From SHAN690 sp023262195 (lineage in GTDB: Bacteria > Bacteroidota > Bacteroidia > Flavobacteriales_G > Salibacteraceae), in contig JAYQJE010000001.1 in assembly GCA_038142005.1 (NCBI GenBank), positions 930,001 to 994,000 of the forward strand: a DNA stretch of 64,000 bases, in the 5' to 3' direction. The notes under the pieces are model-generated. The model made no database searches. It was not told the origin of the DNA and saw nothing but the letters and a program-made list of their open reading frames with translations. The first letter of the stretch is position 1; every line of letters begins with the position of its first letter. Made by a program: the position numbers and the translations under genes. Shown one piece after another: positions 16,154 to 26,673 of this stretch.

Positions 16154-17311
16154 TTATAGATTGGAAATAATTTCCCCAGCTCGCAGCAGTGTTTCCTCTT
16201 CTTTAGCAAAGCAGAATCTTAATACCTTATTCTGCACAGGGTTATGATAAAACACAGAAATAGGAATCGAAGCTATTTTGTGATCTTTAGTTAACCTTAC
16301 AGCGAACTCTTCATCGTCTTGATCGCTGATGTTTTTATAATTCAGTAGCTGGAAGTAGGTGCCTTTGGTGGGGGTTAAATCAAAACGAGAACTTTTTACA
16401 GCATCTATAAAAACGTCTCTCTTTCGCTGGTACTCTTCCGATACCTGAGCGTAATTAGAATGGTCCGCTAAATAGTCGGAAATGGCATATTGGATCGGAG
16501 CATTTGCGGTAAAAACATTGAACTGGTGGACCTTTCTAAATTCTTTCATGAGATTTTCCGGCCCAACAATATATCCAGTTTTCCACCCAGTCACATGAAA
16601 GGTTTTCCCAAATGAGTAAACAATGAGAGATCGATCAATCAGCTCTTTGTGGGACGCCAGGCTCATATGCTTGGCATTATCAAATACTATGTGCTCATAG
16701 ACTTCATCACTTAAAACGATAATATCATTTCCTCTGGTTATGTTGGCCAATTCATCCAGGTCATTCGCATCGATGATTGACCCCGATGGGTTGTGCGGAG
16801 AGTTTATGATGATCATTTTAGTTTTCCGAGAAACAACCTTCTTAACCTGATTCCAATCAATGCTGAAGTCTTTAGGCCGAAGTTGAATATACATGGGTTT
16901 TCCACCAGCAAGCTCTACCGCTGGGGCATAACAATCGTAGGCTGGTGTAAAAATAATAACCTCATCACCCTCTGAAATAAATGCAGTAATTGCCGTAAAC
17001 AATGCTTGAGTAGCACCGGCTGTTATGGTTATTTCGGTATCCGGATCATACTCAGTTTCATAACTCGCTTTCATCTTTAAAGAAAGCCGCTCCCTTAAAG
17101 ATATTATGCCTGGCATTGGTGGATATTGGTTGTTGCCAATTTGCATGTGGTAGTTTACCAATTCAATTAGTCTAGGATCAACCGCAAAGTCAGGAAAACC
17201 TTGACTCAAGTTAATAGCATTGTGCTCTTGAGCAAGCTTTGACATCACTGTGAAAATGGTCGTGCCTACCTTAGGAAGTTTGGAGCTAACAGCGTGAGGA
17301 TAATTGAACAT
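16154..17311 (-). CDS. Methionine/glutamine-type aminotransferase (YbdL-like)
   Basis: A 385-aa fold-type I PLP aminotransferase, cytoplasmic. Key features are INLSQGFPDF near the N-terminus, ITAGATQALF, the substrate/PLP Asn in NSPHNPSGS, SDEVYEHIVFD, and the PLP Lys in YSFGKTFHVTGWKTGY; the C-terminal RFCFAKEEETL is typical. YbdL-type enzymes transaminate 4-methylthio-2-oxobutyrate to methionine, preferring glutamine as donor. It is first in a two-gene unit with the omega-amidase, as expected for methionine salvage by the glutamine transaminase-omega-amidase route. Confidence 0.88.
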   Translation of the reverse strand: MFNYPHAVSSKLPKVGTTIFTVMSKLAQEHNAINLSQGFPDFAVDPRLIELVNYHMQIGNNQYPPMPGIISLRERLSLKMKASYETEYDPDTEITITAGATQALFTAITAFISEGDEVIIFTPAYDCYAPAVELAGGKPMYIQLRPKDFSIDWNQVKKVVSRKTKMIIINSPHNPSGSIIDANDLDELANITRGNDIIVLSDEVYEHIVFDNAKHMSLASHKELIDRSLIVYSFGKTFHVTGWKTGYIVGPENLMKEFRKVHQFNVFTANAPIQYAISDYLADHSNYAQVSEEYQRKRDVFIDAVKSSRFDLTPTKGTYFQLLNYKNISDQDDEEFAVRLTKDHKIASIPISVFYHNPVQNKVLRFCFAKEEETLLRAGEIISNL

Positions 17312-17742
17312 GGAATCAAATTAGACGGTAAATGTCAAAATCTTTTTGACGTTGACTATATAAAGTTTGTGATACTTCTTTAATAATCTCCGGGCACTGA
17401 ACAGAGTGATGTGTCGGGCTTTTCGTCTTCTTGCAGTAAATGATAAATGGATCTATTACCAATAAAAGTTGACCAAAGCGAACACGCGCTTTTAAAATTT
17501 TATGGCAACTTGGCTGAGGCTTAAAGGCGATTACCTTTCTGCCTATGGATTTGAAAATAAAGGACTACTGACCAACATTGGCTCCTACATCAAAAACCAA
17601 AACTTCTGGGCCAATGAGCTTTTTATAAAAGCCATATTGCACCTTATTTATTTCATTCCTTAAAAAACTTGTCCGAAATCTTATGAAAGATTCCAATCCA
17701 GATCAGAAGTTACTTGATCCGGTGCTTCGAAACCTTTTCGAC
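17312..17742. other. Gene-free stretch with broken plus-strand coding remnants
   Basis: No intact gene fits here. The plus strand holds coding-like fragments in shifting frames: MDLLPIKVDQSEHALLKFYG from 17450, GDYLSAYGFENKGLLTNIGS from about 17527, and LVRNLMKDSNPDQKLLDPVL from about 17668 ending just inside the 3' end of sdhB. They could be parts of one decayed or error-ridden gene of ~100 codons. I do not recognise the family. Confidence 0.3.
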
Positions 17743-18486
17743 TTAAGAAATTTTAGCCGAAGCTAATTCACGATTCATGCGAGCAATATTGTCTAAAGAA
17801 ATGCCTTTTGGACACTCAATCTCACACGCACCAGTGTTCGTGCAGTTTCCGAACCCTTCTTTATCCATTTGCTCTACCATATTCAGTACTCGCTCTTCCC
17901 GCTCTACCTGCCCTTGTGGAAGTAGAGAGAGTTGCGAGACCTTCGCTGATACAAAGAGCATTGCACTTGCATTTTTACATGCTGCAACACAAGCTCCACA
18001 ACCAATACAGGTGGCTGCATCAAAAGCTTTATCTGCGTCTTCTTTTGGAATTGGGATGGCGTTTGCATCTTGAGAGTTACCCGAGGTATTTACGGATACA
18101 TATCCCCCAGCTTGAATGATTCTATCAAAAGCACCACGATCTACCACCAAGTCTTTCAGGATTGGAAATGCCTTGGATCTCCATGGTTCAATATGGATGG
18201 TATCGCCATCCTTAAATCTGCGCATGTGCAATTGACATGTGGTTACGCCTCTATCCGGTCCGTGAGGCTCTCCGTTGATATACATCGAACAGCTTCCACA
18301 GATTCCCTCTCGGCAATCATGATCAAAGGCTACAGGCTCTTTGCCTTCTGAAATGAGGTGCTCATTGAGCACATCCATCATTTCAAGAAAGGACATATGT
18401 TCTGATATATCACTCACCTTGTAGGTTTCCATAGCGCCTTTAGCATCGGCACTTTTTTGTCTCCAAACTTTCAGTGTTAAATTCAT
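17743..18486 (-). CDS. sdhB: Succinate dehydrogenase/fumarate reductase iron-sulfur subunit
   Basis: A 247-aa iron-sulfur subunit of complex II, carrying electrons from the flavoprotein to menaquinone at the inner membrane. The [2Fe-2S] ligands are in CREGICGSC and the Cys of TTCQLHM. The [4Fe-4S]/[3Fe-4S] ligands are in CIGCGACVAACKNAS and CTNTGACEIECPKGI. It is last in sdhC-sdhA-sdhB, 5 bp after sdhA. Length and motifs are typical of the Bacteroidota type B enzyme. Confidence 0.95.
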   Translation of the reverse strand: MNLTLKVWRQKSADAKGAMETYKVSDISEHMSFLEMMDVLNEHLISEGKEPVAFDHDCREGICGSCSMYINGEPHGPDRGVTTCQLHMRRFKDGDTIHIEPWRSKAFPILKDLVVDRGAFDRIIQAGGYVSVNTSGNSQDANAIPIPKEDADKAFDAATCIGCGACVAACKNASAMLFVSAKVSQLSLLPQGQVEREERVLNMVEQMDKEGFGNCTNTGACEIECPKGISLDNIARMNRELASAKIS

Positions 18487-18491
18487 ATCAA

Positions 18492-20494
18492 TTACTTGTA
18501 AGATCGTTGTTTTAATTCAATGTCATTGAAGGTCAAATCTTCTTTGTTAAGATTAGCCTTTGACGGATCACCCGTCCATTCCCACGCAGAAGTGAACGCG
18601 AAATTTTTATCATCTCTCAATGCTTCACCTTCTGGCGTTTGTGATTCTTCTCTGAAGTGACCTCCACACGACTCTGTTCGCTCTAATGCATCTTTGGCAA
18701 AGAGCTCACCCAGCTCAAGGAAATCAGCAACCCGTGTAGCTTTTTCCAGCTCTGAGTTTAACTCATTCACACCACCTGGCACAAACACGTCTCGGTAAAA
18801 TTCTTCACGTATTTGCTTGATTTCTGCCATCGCTTCTTTCAACCCTGCCTCATTTCTAGCCATTCCTACCTTATCCCACATCACTTTGCCAAGACGCTTG
18901 TGGAAATGATCTACAGACTTCGTTCCTTTATTATTCACAAGTGCTTCGAGCCGTTGTTTGGTTTCTTTCTCCGCCTCCATAAACTCAGGGCTGTCGTTTG
19001 GAATTGGTCCAGTTCTAATATCATTGGCTAGGAAATCACCAATCGTGTATGGCAATACAAAGTAGCCATCAGCCAAGCCTTGCATTAATGCCGAGGCTCC
19101 TAAACGGTTTGCTCCATGGTCACTGAAGTTTGCTTCACCTGCAGCGAAACAACCTGGGACAGTGGTCATAAGATTATAGTCAACCCAAAGCCCCCCCATA
19201 GTATAGTGCCCCGCGGGGTAAATCATCATTGGTGTCTTATATGGAGTGTCATCCGTGATCTTCTCATACATCTGGAATAAGTTACCATACTTGGATTCGA
19301 TAACTTTTTCTCCTAGTTCTCTAATCTTCTCTTTTGTCGGATTTTCGAGGTGTAAAACATTGGCTTTTTCTTGGCCATACCTCATGATTGCTGATGCAAA
19401 ATCAAGATATACAGCTTCGCCAGTTTCATTTACTCCAAAACCAGCATCACATCTTTCCTTAGCTGCTCGGGATGCCACATCTCTCGGAACAAGATTACCA
19501 AAGGCTGGATATCTTCTTTCTAAGTAATAATCGCGTTCTTCTTCGCTCAGGTCGGTCGGTTTCTTTTTCCTGCCCTAATTGCTTCAACATCTTCCTTGTT
19601 CTTCGGCACCCAAATGCGACCATCGTTTCGCAACGACTCTGACATCAACGTAAGCTTTGATTGATAATCCCCAGATCTTGGAATGCACGTTGGGTGAATC
19701 TGCGTGTAACACGGATTGGCGAAATACGCCCCCTTCTTGTGTGCACGCCAAGCTGCCGTTACATTTGAGCCCATGGCATTGGTTGATAGATAGAACACAT
19801 TGCCATATCCACCCGATGCTAGCACAACGGCATGAGCCGAATGACGCTCTAGCTCGCCAGTAACAAGGTTGCGGGCAATAATACCTCTTGCTTTTCCATC
19901 GACAACAACTAGCTCAAGCATCTCATGTCGATTATACATTTTGATCTTACCCTTGTTTATCTGACGCGACATGGCTGAATACGCTCCCAAGAGCAACTGC
20001 TGACCAGTTTGACCCTTTGCATAAAAGGTTCTTGACACCAATACTCCGCCAAAAGAGCGGTTATCCAATAGGCCTCCATATTCTCTTGCAAAGGGCACAC
20101 CTTGAGCCACGCACTGATCAATGATATTGGCAGATACTTCGGCCAATCGATAAACGTTTGCTTCTCTTGCTCGGTAGTCTCCTCCTTTTACAGTGTCGTA
20201 AAAAAGTCTGTAAACGGAATCACCATCATTTTGATAATTCTTTGCGGCATTAATTCCTCCTTGAGCGGCAATAGAGTGAGCCCTTCGAGGGGAATCTTGA
20301 AAACAGAAACACTTTACATTATAACCCAACTCGGCCAAGGAAGCGGAAGCAGCTCCACCAGCGAGTCCTGACCCAACAACGATTACATCAATCAATCGTT
20401 TATTGGCAGGGTTTACCACGTTGATGTTGTTTTTATGGTTGGTCCATTTATCTTTAATTGGACCTTCAGGTATTTTAGAATCAAGCTTTGACAT
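18492..20494 (-). CDS. sdhA: Succinate dehydrogenase/fumarate reductase flavoprotein subunit, one frameshift
   Basis: About 667 aa; oxidises succinate to fumarate. The FAD-binding fold is at VVGSGLAGGAASASLAELGY, and the covalent FAD His is in HSIAAQGGIN. The C-terminal half contains HYTMGGLWVDYNL and GAAGE-type FAD contacts (FAAGEANFSDHGANRLGAS), plus an ESCGGHFREE end. The reading frame breaks at the A run near 19563-19567: GGAAAAAGAAACCG should have one more A, giving GKKKPTDLSEEERDYYLERR. The two open parts are 19547-20494 and 18492-19546. A homopolymer sequencing error is likely in this essential-type gene. Confidence 0.93.
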
Positions 20495-20505
20495 GCGTGA
20501 TATTT

Positions 20506-21177
20506 TTAATGAGCTAGAAAGTGAAACAATGCTATGAAGATGAAACCAAAGGGTACCACGATCGCATATACGGTGGATAATTTCTGCAAGATTGGGGTGT
20601 ACTCTTTGTTTTTAAATCCTACCGACTGAAATGATGATTGGAATCCGTGCAATAGGTGAAGACCTAAGAATATAAACGAAAGGCAGTAGAGTCCTACCCT
20701 CACTGGGTTCTCAAATTTATGTTGCAATTCCGTGAAATATCGATCTTCTATATCCCAAACCCCATCTATGAATTTGATTTTCATTTCTGGAAACCAGAAA
20801 TCATAAAAGTGAAGCGCAAGGAATAATAACACCATAACACCAGTTATAATCATGTTCCTGCTGACCCAAGACGAGTTGGCCTGTGGTCTGCTAAAAGCAT
20901 AATCTATGGGTCGGGCTTGACGGTTATTATACTCGAGCCACATACCCATAATCAGGTGAAAAAACACTCCAAACGCAAGCACGGGTTGCAAAACGAACTG
21001 CACTACTGGGTTGGTTCCCATAAAATGCGAAAGCGAGTTGAACATGTCTGAGCTTATAACTGAGGTGAAATTGATGGTAAGGTGTTGCAATAAAAACAAC
21101 ATTAGAAAGAAGCCAGACAAAGCCATAGCGATCTTTCGTGCCACTGATGAACCTAGAACTCCGGATTGTGTTGCCAT
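20506..21177 (-). CDS. sdhC: Succinate dehydrogenase cytochrome b subunit
   Basis: A 223-aa membrane anchor of the type B (diheme, Wolinella FrdC-like) class with five hydrophobic segments, including LSGFFLMLFLLQHLTINF, VLQPVLAFGVFFHLIMGMWL, MIITGVMVLLFLALHFYDFW and LYCLSFIFLGLHLLHGFQSS. His residues in these helices (LLQHL, FFHLIMG, ALHFY, LLHGF) are the likely heme ligands. It is first gene of the sdhCAB operon, 11 bp ahead of sdhA, with a -7 box at 21200-21207. Confidence 0.93.
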   Translation of the reverse strand: MATQSGVLGSSVARKIAMALSGFFLMLFLLQHLTINFTSVISSDMFNSLSHFMGTNPVVQFVLQPVLAFGVFFHLIMGMWLEYNNRQARPIDYAFSRPQANSSWVSRNMIITGVMVLLFLALHFYDFWFPEMKIKFIDGVWDIEDRYFTELQHKFENPVRVGLYCLSFIFLGLHLLHGFQSSFQSVGFKNKEYTPILQKLSTVYAIVVPFGFIFIALFHFLAH

Positions 21178-21199
21178 AAATATTCGATGTAGTTTGGGA

Positions 21200-21207
21200 C
21201 AAATGTA
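21200..21207 (-). promoter_or_regulatory. -7 box TACATTTG for the sdhCAB operon
   Basis: On the minus strand TACATTTG matches TAnnTTTG 22 bp ahead of the sdhC ATG. A CTTG about 18 bp further upstream could be the -33 element. Confidence 0.55.
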
Positions 21208-21241
21208 TGGCCCAAATGTTCAAGGCAAGGCTAGAATCAAT

Positions 21242-22393
21242 CTAATTAACGCTGATCATCAGACGACTTTGATATTCCTTAATCAAAGGTTTAATCTCTA
21301 GATCCCAAGAAAGATCTTCAATAAGTCTTGCTTTAGCTTGATATTGCGGTAGATTGCTTGTAAGAACATTTAATTTATCTATCAAACTGCTTAGATTACC
21401 AGACTCGAACATTACAATGTGCCCGTATTTTTTGGCAAAATGTGCATGGCTATCTTGTTGGCTTCCCAAAATGGGAAGCTTGGCCATAGAGTATTCCATT
21501 AATCTATTTGAAGATCCAATTTTATGGGCGAGATATTCATCAGAACGCGTGTAGGCAATTCCAATATCTGCCTGTCTAGAAAGATTTAGATTGTTTTGTG
21601 AATTATAAGGTAAAAAATGGATGCACTTTGCCTTATTATATTGTGCCTTAAGTGCCTTATGCTGACTACGATTCCCTGAGATGTAGAGCTCATATTGGCT
21701 GCTCGCTTCGATGTATTGAATAAATCCATGAAGTATTTCATTAGGCATATAGATATTTCCAATCATCAAAAGGTTAATCTTCTCTCCCTCATTAGTTTGA
21801 ATGTAAATTTCAGAATCGGAATTACTTCTCCTCGGAATATTTCGGAGCACTAATCCTAAGGCATTGGTGTGCTTTAATTGTCTCTGCAGAATTGAAGCAC
21901 TTGGCGCGAGAATCAATTCGCACATGGCTTTGCCTCTTTTTTCTTTTCTGAGTAATTCATTCCAAACAAAAAAACCTTTCATTCTATTAATGAAGCTTGG
22001 GATCTCCTTATAGAATGGCCAGCCTTTCAGGTACTCGTGCGAATCATATGTCACATACAAATTTGGGCATTCGTTCTTTAAAATAGGTACAATGCCAAGC
22101 AAGCGAAAGTCATGAATATGAAGAATAGTTGGGTTCTTATCAAGGATTATTTCTTTCAGCGATTGCTCGGCCCTTGAGTAGTCATTACGAAGAGGATGTA
22201 ATATGGATGAATCGATACATCGAAGAATAGAGTAATCTTCTCTGCCCTCGGTTTCGGGTAAATCAGTGCTGGTTAATGCTAGAACCTGAACATTAATACC
22301 GGAACTAGATAATGACTGTGCTTCTTTTTCGACACGAATGTCAGACTCAAAATCATGATCAACCAGCATGATTACATCAATAGCCTTTCGCAT
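21242..22393 (-). CDS. Glycosyltransferase (GT4-like)
   Basis: A 383-aa GT-B-type glycosyltransferase. The N-terminal domain starts VIMLVDHDFESDIRVEKEAQ and contains ILHIHDFRLLGI and VTYDSHEYLKGWP, typical of glycosyltransferase family 4-like acceptor domains. The C-terminal nucleotide-sugar domain has LLMIGNIYMPNE, IHFLPYNSQNNL and SNRLMEYSMAKLPILGS. Its ATG overlaps the stop of the preceding glycosyltransferase by one base (TAATG). Last gene of the minus-strand surface-polysaccharide unit; sugar and linkage are unknown. Confidence 0.85.
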   Translation of the reverse strand: MRKAIDVIMLVDHDFESDIRVEKEAQSLSSSGINVQVLALTSTDLPETEGREDYSILRCIDSSILHPLRNDYSRAEQSLKEIILDKNPTILHIHDFRLLGIVPILKNECPNLYVTYDSHEYLKGWPFYKEIPSFINRMKGFFVWNELLRKEKRGKAMCELILAPSASILQRQLKHTNALGLVLRNIPRRSNSDSEIYIQTNEGEKINLLMIGNIYMPNEILHGFIQYIEASSQYELYISGNRSQHKALKAQYNKAKCIHFLPYNSQNNLNLSRQADIGIAYTRSDEYLAHKIGSSNRLMEYSMAKLPILGSQQDSHAHFAKKYGHIVMFESGNLSSLIDKLNVLTSNLPQYQAKARLIEDLSWDLEIKPLIKEYQSRLMISVN

Positions 22394-23579
22394 TAGTGGA
22401 GTTTATTTATGTGCAGGCTAATTGCTTTTGCTACCGTTTCTGGGGAATATAAAGCGTTTGCCTTTCGTGCTATTTCTTCTCGATTAAATTTATCGAGATG
22501 ATTGATCATGGTTAGGATGCCGCCTTTCAAAAGGATTGAATCATTTGGCGGGACTAATATGCCATTTGATTCATCGACCATTTCAGGGATTCCGTTTACA
22601 GCCATTGATAACACTGGTACTCCGCAGCTTAGCGATTCAGATATACATGTGGGCGCATTTTCGGCATCCGTGGGATGGATCATCATATGAGAGGTGCGGC
22701 AGATATCGGCTAGCTCTTTTTTCGGTTGAAAGCCATGAAATTTAATCGTTAGGTTATTGGCTTATTTTTCATAAGATTCTCTGACAATGTTGAGAGCCGG
22801 GCCTTCGCCAACGAAATGAAATTCAAGGCGTGATTTGATGTCATTCGGCAATATTGAGGCGGCTTCAAAAAGCAGGTCAGGCCGTTTTGGGTAGTCCCAT
22901 GAGGCAAAACTAACGGCTTTAATTTTTGCTGGATTATTGATTTCTTTTTCGAAGTAAAAATCTTTGCTTGCAACATTCGGGATTACAGCGACTTTTTGCT
23001 GATCACATTGAAATTCAGATATCAAGGTGTTTTTCAGATCTTCCGAAACTGGGAGAACAGCTTTTAGTTCTGGTTTAGAAAACCATTCAATTAATTCCTT
23101 CTTCTGCTTTCTTTTATCTTTTTCAGGAAGCAAATAAAATCCTCGATGGTAAAATGAGAAATGTTCGGTTTGAATGAACGGAAGTATTTTAAAAGCTGGA
23201 ACCTCTAAAGCCAACTTAGTGATATGATCCCTAACATTTAAGTAAAAAAACTTTGGCGGAGAGCTTTTTTGCTGCTAAGGTGAACACCTTAGCAAAGGTT
23301 TTCTTAACGAGGAAATCATGTATACCAAATTTTCTAATGGGGGTCTTTATTTGAGCATGATAAACACGCAGTCCATGGTCATTGCGTTCCTCTATTTTTA
23401 TGGAAAATGGGAATGACGATAATTCCTTTTCTATCGAAACGTGAATTACTGAGACTTTTGTAATGTAATTTGAAATAGCAAGCGCTTGTTCTCTAATGAA
23501 TAATCCAGCAGTTGGCTTTTCTTTAGATGGCCACCAGGCGGCCTACCATTAATATATTATCAACGCTTGCTTTATTCAT
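22393..23579 (-). pseudogene. Glycosyltransferase family 4, broken (two indels and an in-frame stop)
   Basis: A GT4-type glycosyltransferase of about 395 codons. The ATG at 23579 overlaps the sulfotransferase stop (ATGA). The N-terminus shows ILMVGR, then in another frame WWPSKEKPTAGLFIREQAL (one extra base near 23540-23548). It continues to LSAKVF, where a T7 run (about 23240-23246) has one T too many; removing it gives VFYLNVRDHITKLALEVPAF. The core VSFASWDYPKRPDLLFEAAS and FHFVGEGPALNIV follow, then an in-frame TAA at 22762-22764 before LTIKFHGFQPKKELADIC and CISESLSCGVPVLSMAVNGI with the GT4 Glu motif. Two indels look like errors; the stop cannot be fixed by a single indel, so the gene may really be inactive. 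Confidence 0.7.
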
Positions 23580-24406
23580 TCATCTAGATAATGATGAAGA
23601 TTTTCGGAAATTAGGACTGACTTTACTTCTTTATGATTTTTAATATAATTTTCCAAAGTTGACGTGCTTGTGCGAGTAAGTTGAATTTTGGTTTCTACTT
23701 CTGGAATATTTAAGAATGCACAAATCCTGTTCAGCGTAGCTTGATGATTAATGTGGTTCTCCAAATCCTTTTCATAATTCACAGATAGATAGGAAACATC
23801 CTTTAATGAATCATGTTCTTGTTCGTCAAATATGTGCAGCAACTTAATTCTCTCAGAGATTTCTTCTGATTTAATCGTGACTTTATGCTCGGGTTTGCTG
23901 CTTGTCTTTGAGAAATGATAAATGCCCCTTTCTTCCGCTACTAAACTTGAAAGACATTGCCTAACTTTATTCGTTCGGGTTATATAAATAATCTTCCACC
24001 CCTCTTTTGCAAGTGTGTTTATAAATCCAATGGATTCTTCTATGCTCATACCTTGGTGTCTGTATAGGTCATAAATCTTTATTCTACAACCGTAAACCTT
24101 CACCCCAAATGCTTTACTTCTTATTGTTAAATAGACTTTTTTGGCGAACCCTCTTTTCCATATTCTGAATGGAAATTCAGTACTGTAGATTTCACCATCA
24201 CAGTAAACATTTTCGGAACTGTTAACTAACTGCAACAAAAGACTAGAACCAGTTCGGCCTTGCCCAAAAATTATAAATTTTTGTTCTGGGTTATATTGCC
24301 AATTCAGAAGAGATCGACAAATAATCCTAGTAATTGCCCAAACTTGTCTCACCCCTTTTTCGTAGTAAAATCGTGATGCTATCCTTTTAAACTGATTGAT
24401 TATCAC
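23576..24406 (-). CDS. Sulfotransferase family protein
   Basis: A 276-aa PAPS-dependent sulfotransferase-like protein. The 5'-phosphosulfate-binding loop is IIFGQGRTGSSLLLQLVNSS (residues ~45-64), and a 3'-phosphate-binding-like region IIYITRTNKVRQCLSSLVAE follows at ~135-155. The Stf0/NodH-type context suggests transfer of sulfate to a carbohydrate. Set in the polysaccharide operon after the methyltransferase (38 bp gap) and overlapping the next glycosyltransferase, it implies a sulfated surface glycan. The substrate is inferred from context only. Confidence 0.8.
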   Translation of the reverse strand: MIINQFKRIASRFYYEKGVRQVWAITRIICRSLLNWQYNPEQKFIIFGQGRTGSSLLLQLVNSSENVYCDGEIYSTEFPFRIWKRGFAKKVYLTIRSKAFGVKVYGCRIKIYDLYRHQGMSIEESIGFINTLAKEGWKIIYITRTNKVRQCLSSLVAEERGIYHFSKTSSKPEHKVTIKSEEISERIKLLHIFDEQEHDSLKDVSYLSVNYEKDLENHINHQATLNRICAFLNIPEVETKIQLTRTSTSTLENYIKNHKEVKSVLISENLHHYLDE

Positions 24407-24444
24407 AATTAATTATCTTTCTTCATCTTGTAAGTTATTCGCAC

Positions 24445-25157
24445 TTAGGCACCATGAAGGAAAGATTTCAGTTTCCAAATAAGTTTTGCCATTGGAGATT
24501 TTGATCTAATGAGAGGGTTGTATAGTTTGTCTCTTACTTTTCTTAGTAAGATTACTTGGTAGTCACCATCATTTGTGTGCAAATCATATGTTTCTAGATA
24601 TTCAATGCATAAACCGGCATCATAAATGGGGTTGACTATTAGTGGCATAAATAAGTTTTGATCTATAATCTGTTGCAGTTCTGGCCGATGAATGGATACC
24701 CATTGATTGTGGTATGGGTCTGGAATATGTATGAGAATTTTTGCTTGTGTTTTTGCTGCAAGTGAAATTTTTCGAATAACTTATCATGGCCCTTAATTGG
24801 TATATGTTCTAAAACATCAGGTAGCAGTATGAAGTCATAGAAATTTGTCTTCAACTTAGCCTTGGTTATGTCGCCAACAGTGAAGGCTATGTTATTTCGT
24901 TTACTTAAACGCTTCTTGGCTATATCAATGCTGTTTGAACTGATGTCAAATGAATCAATTTGCCCTTTGGTTACTATATTTGAGAGAAGTTCTGTTTGCG
25001 TTCCAATTCCACAGCCGATTTCAAGAACATTGTGACTATCTCTGAGACCAAACTTTCGGGACCAACTATCAATACTTTGGTGTCTTCTATTAATTCCGGC
25101 ATGAATTTGCTGGGAAGAGAATTCATCATAAAAGCATTCCACATCAGATTTTTTCAT
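24445..25157 (-). CDS. Class I SAM-dependent methyltransferase, one frameshift
   Basis: About 237 aa. The SAM-binding motif I is VLEIGCGIGTQTELLS (residues ~44-59), followed by IDSFDISSNSIDIAKKRL, FTVGDITKAKL and the motif IV region FILLPDVLEHIP. The frame breaks at about 24755-24765 (TTTCACTTGC): one missing base restores HLAAKTQAKILIHIPDPYHN and leads into MPLIVNPIYDAGLCIEYLET, then DYQVILLRK. The ATG overlaps the flippase stop by 4 nt. It probably methylates a sugar or lipid-linked intermediate (inference). Confidence 0.82.
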
Positions 25158-26477
25158 CGGGATATAAAAAATTTAAAATCCTCATTGCTTAAAACTAAAG
25201 GATTGTAAACAGGGAACTGAAGTTTTATTGAACTTAACAATAAAACAGAGATAAAGATGCTCAGGTAACTTATGCTTGAAGCTATAGCAGCTCCAATTGA
25301 ACCAAATATAGGTATTAGAGTGAAATCAAATATTAATGTAAACGCTACACCAATTGAAGTGGCGATCACATTAATCCGCAGATTGTTGCTGGCAAAAGGT
25401 ATGATGGAAAGAACTTTAGATGAGCAAGCAAACAAATTGCCTATCAGCAGTATATTTAACAAAAGAGCCGTTTCTGAAAATTCATCGCCAAAAATAGTTG
25501 GGATGAGCAACGGAGATAATACCGAGACAATGAATGAAAGCATGATCACAGCAGTGCCATGGAGTCTCACGAATCGAAAGATGATACTAATTCTGAATTG
25601 GGTTAATGGTTTCTTTGTGAATATGGGGATTAGAATTTTACTAAATGAATCAGAAACTAGCCAGAACATTTGAGATAAATTAACGGCTAATAGATAGATT
25701 CCGATTTCAGATATGGGGACATAATAGGCTAAAATGAAAATATCAATCCTATAGTTAATATAATTCAATATTGACGATAGATATCCGTCTTTAGAGAAAA
25801 GATAGAATGATTTGATTTGTTGAATGGTTAAAGGCTGTTCCCATTCTATTTTCAATCTGTTTAATCCTTTGAGTCCTAATAACAGTTGTAGCGCATTACC
25901 AATAAGACTCACAATCATTACTTGAATGATCATTGAATTATTTATTCTGTCTCCAAAAGCATATAGAGATGAAAATAAAATTGTACTGATTATTGCTTTT
26001 AGTATACTTAATTTATTTGCCTCTCTATACTCTTGACTACCAAAAAGAACGGCATTGATGTAGCCATTCCCTTGGTTTAAAATTATGGAAACACTCATGT
26101 ATATGTAGGCCCAATAAAAGTCATCGATCTCCGGAATCAATGTATATCCGTGATTTTTTAAAAAATAAAACTAAAGCCAATGAGACTGTTATTATTAAAC
26201 TTATGATTGAATGGAAAAGACCAAATTTTAAAATTGGACCAAGATTGTTTTTGGCTTTTGAGCTAAAATAAGTCGCTGCTTGGTTGAGGCCCAGACCAAA
26301 AAGCAGATTGATAAGAATGATATTTTGAGTGTAGATTCCGATTATTCCCTTCCCTTCCGCACCTAACAATCGCGCTGTGATTATGCTGACAATGATCCCT
26401 GATAAAATAAGTGGGACTTGTGACAATAAATTGAAGGAGATATTTTGTGTAGCACTCAATTTTCCCTGTACTATCAT
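25154..26477 (-). CDS. Polysaccharide biosynthesis flippase (Wzx/MATE-like), one frameshift
   Basis: About 440 aa with roughly 12 hydrophobic segments. The N-terminus, FNLLSQVPLILSGIIVSIIT followed by ARLLGAEGKGIIGIY, is typical of Wzx/polysaccharide transport proteins; later segments include YLLAVNLSQMFWLVSDSFSK and NILLIGNLFACSSKVLSI. The frame breaks at about 26152-26163 in a T6-A6 run; one base fewer or two more restores FLKNHGYTLIPEIDDFYWAY. It is first gene of the minus-strand unit and would flip lipid-linked repeat units across the inner membrane. Confidence 0.82.
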
Positions 26478-26673
26478 GATATGAATAATGGAATCAAAAT
26501 TTTTAAAATGCTTTTTAAATAAAAGGCAAAAAGAATGTATGCAAATTCGCAGTCTTATAAGACGCCTTAGTGAGATTAATGAATCTAATTAACAGCTAAA
26601 TATCTTGAGCACAGCACTTGTGGCACGGCACTTTAGCAAAGCTTATAAGGAGAAAACAGCTTGATTGATTATC

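Noticed and set aside
17312..17742. Regulatory RNA between the aminotransferase and sdhB
   Set aside because: No strong stem, promoter-terminator pair or known RNA motif; coding remnants explain it better.
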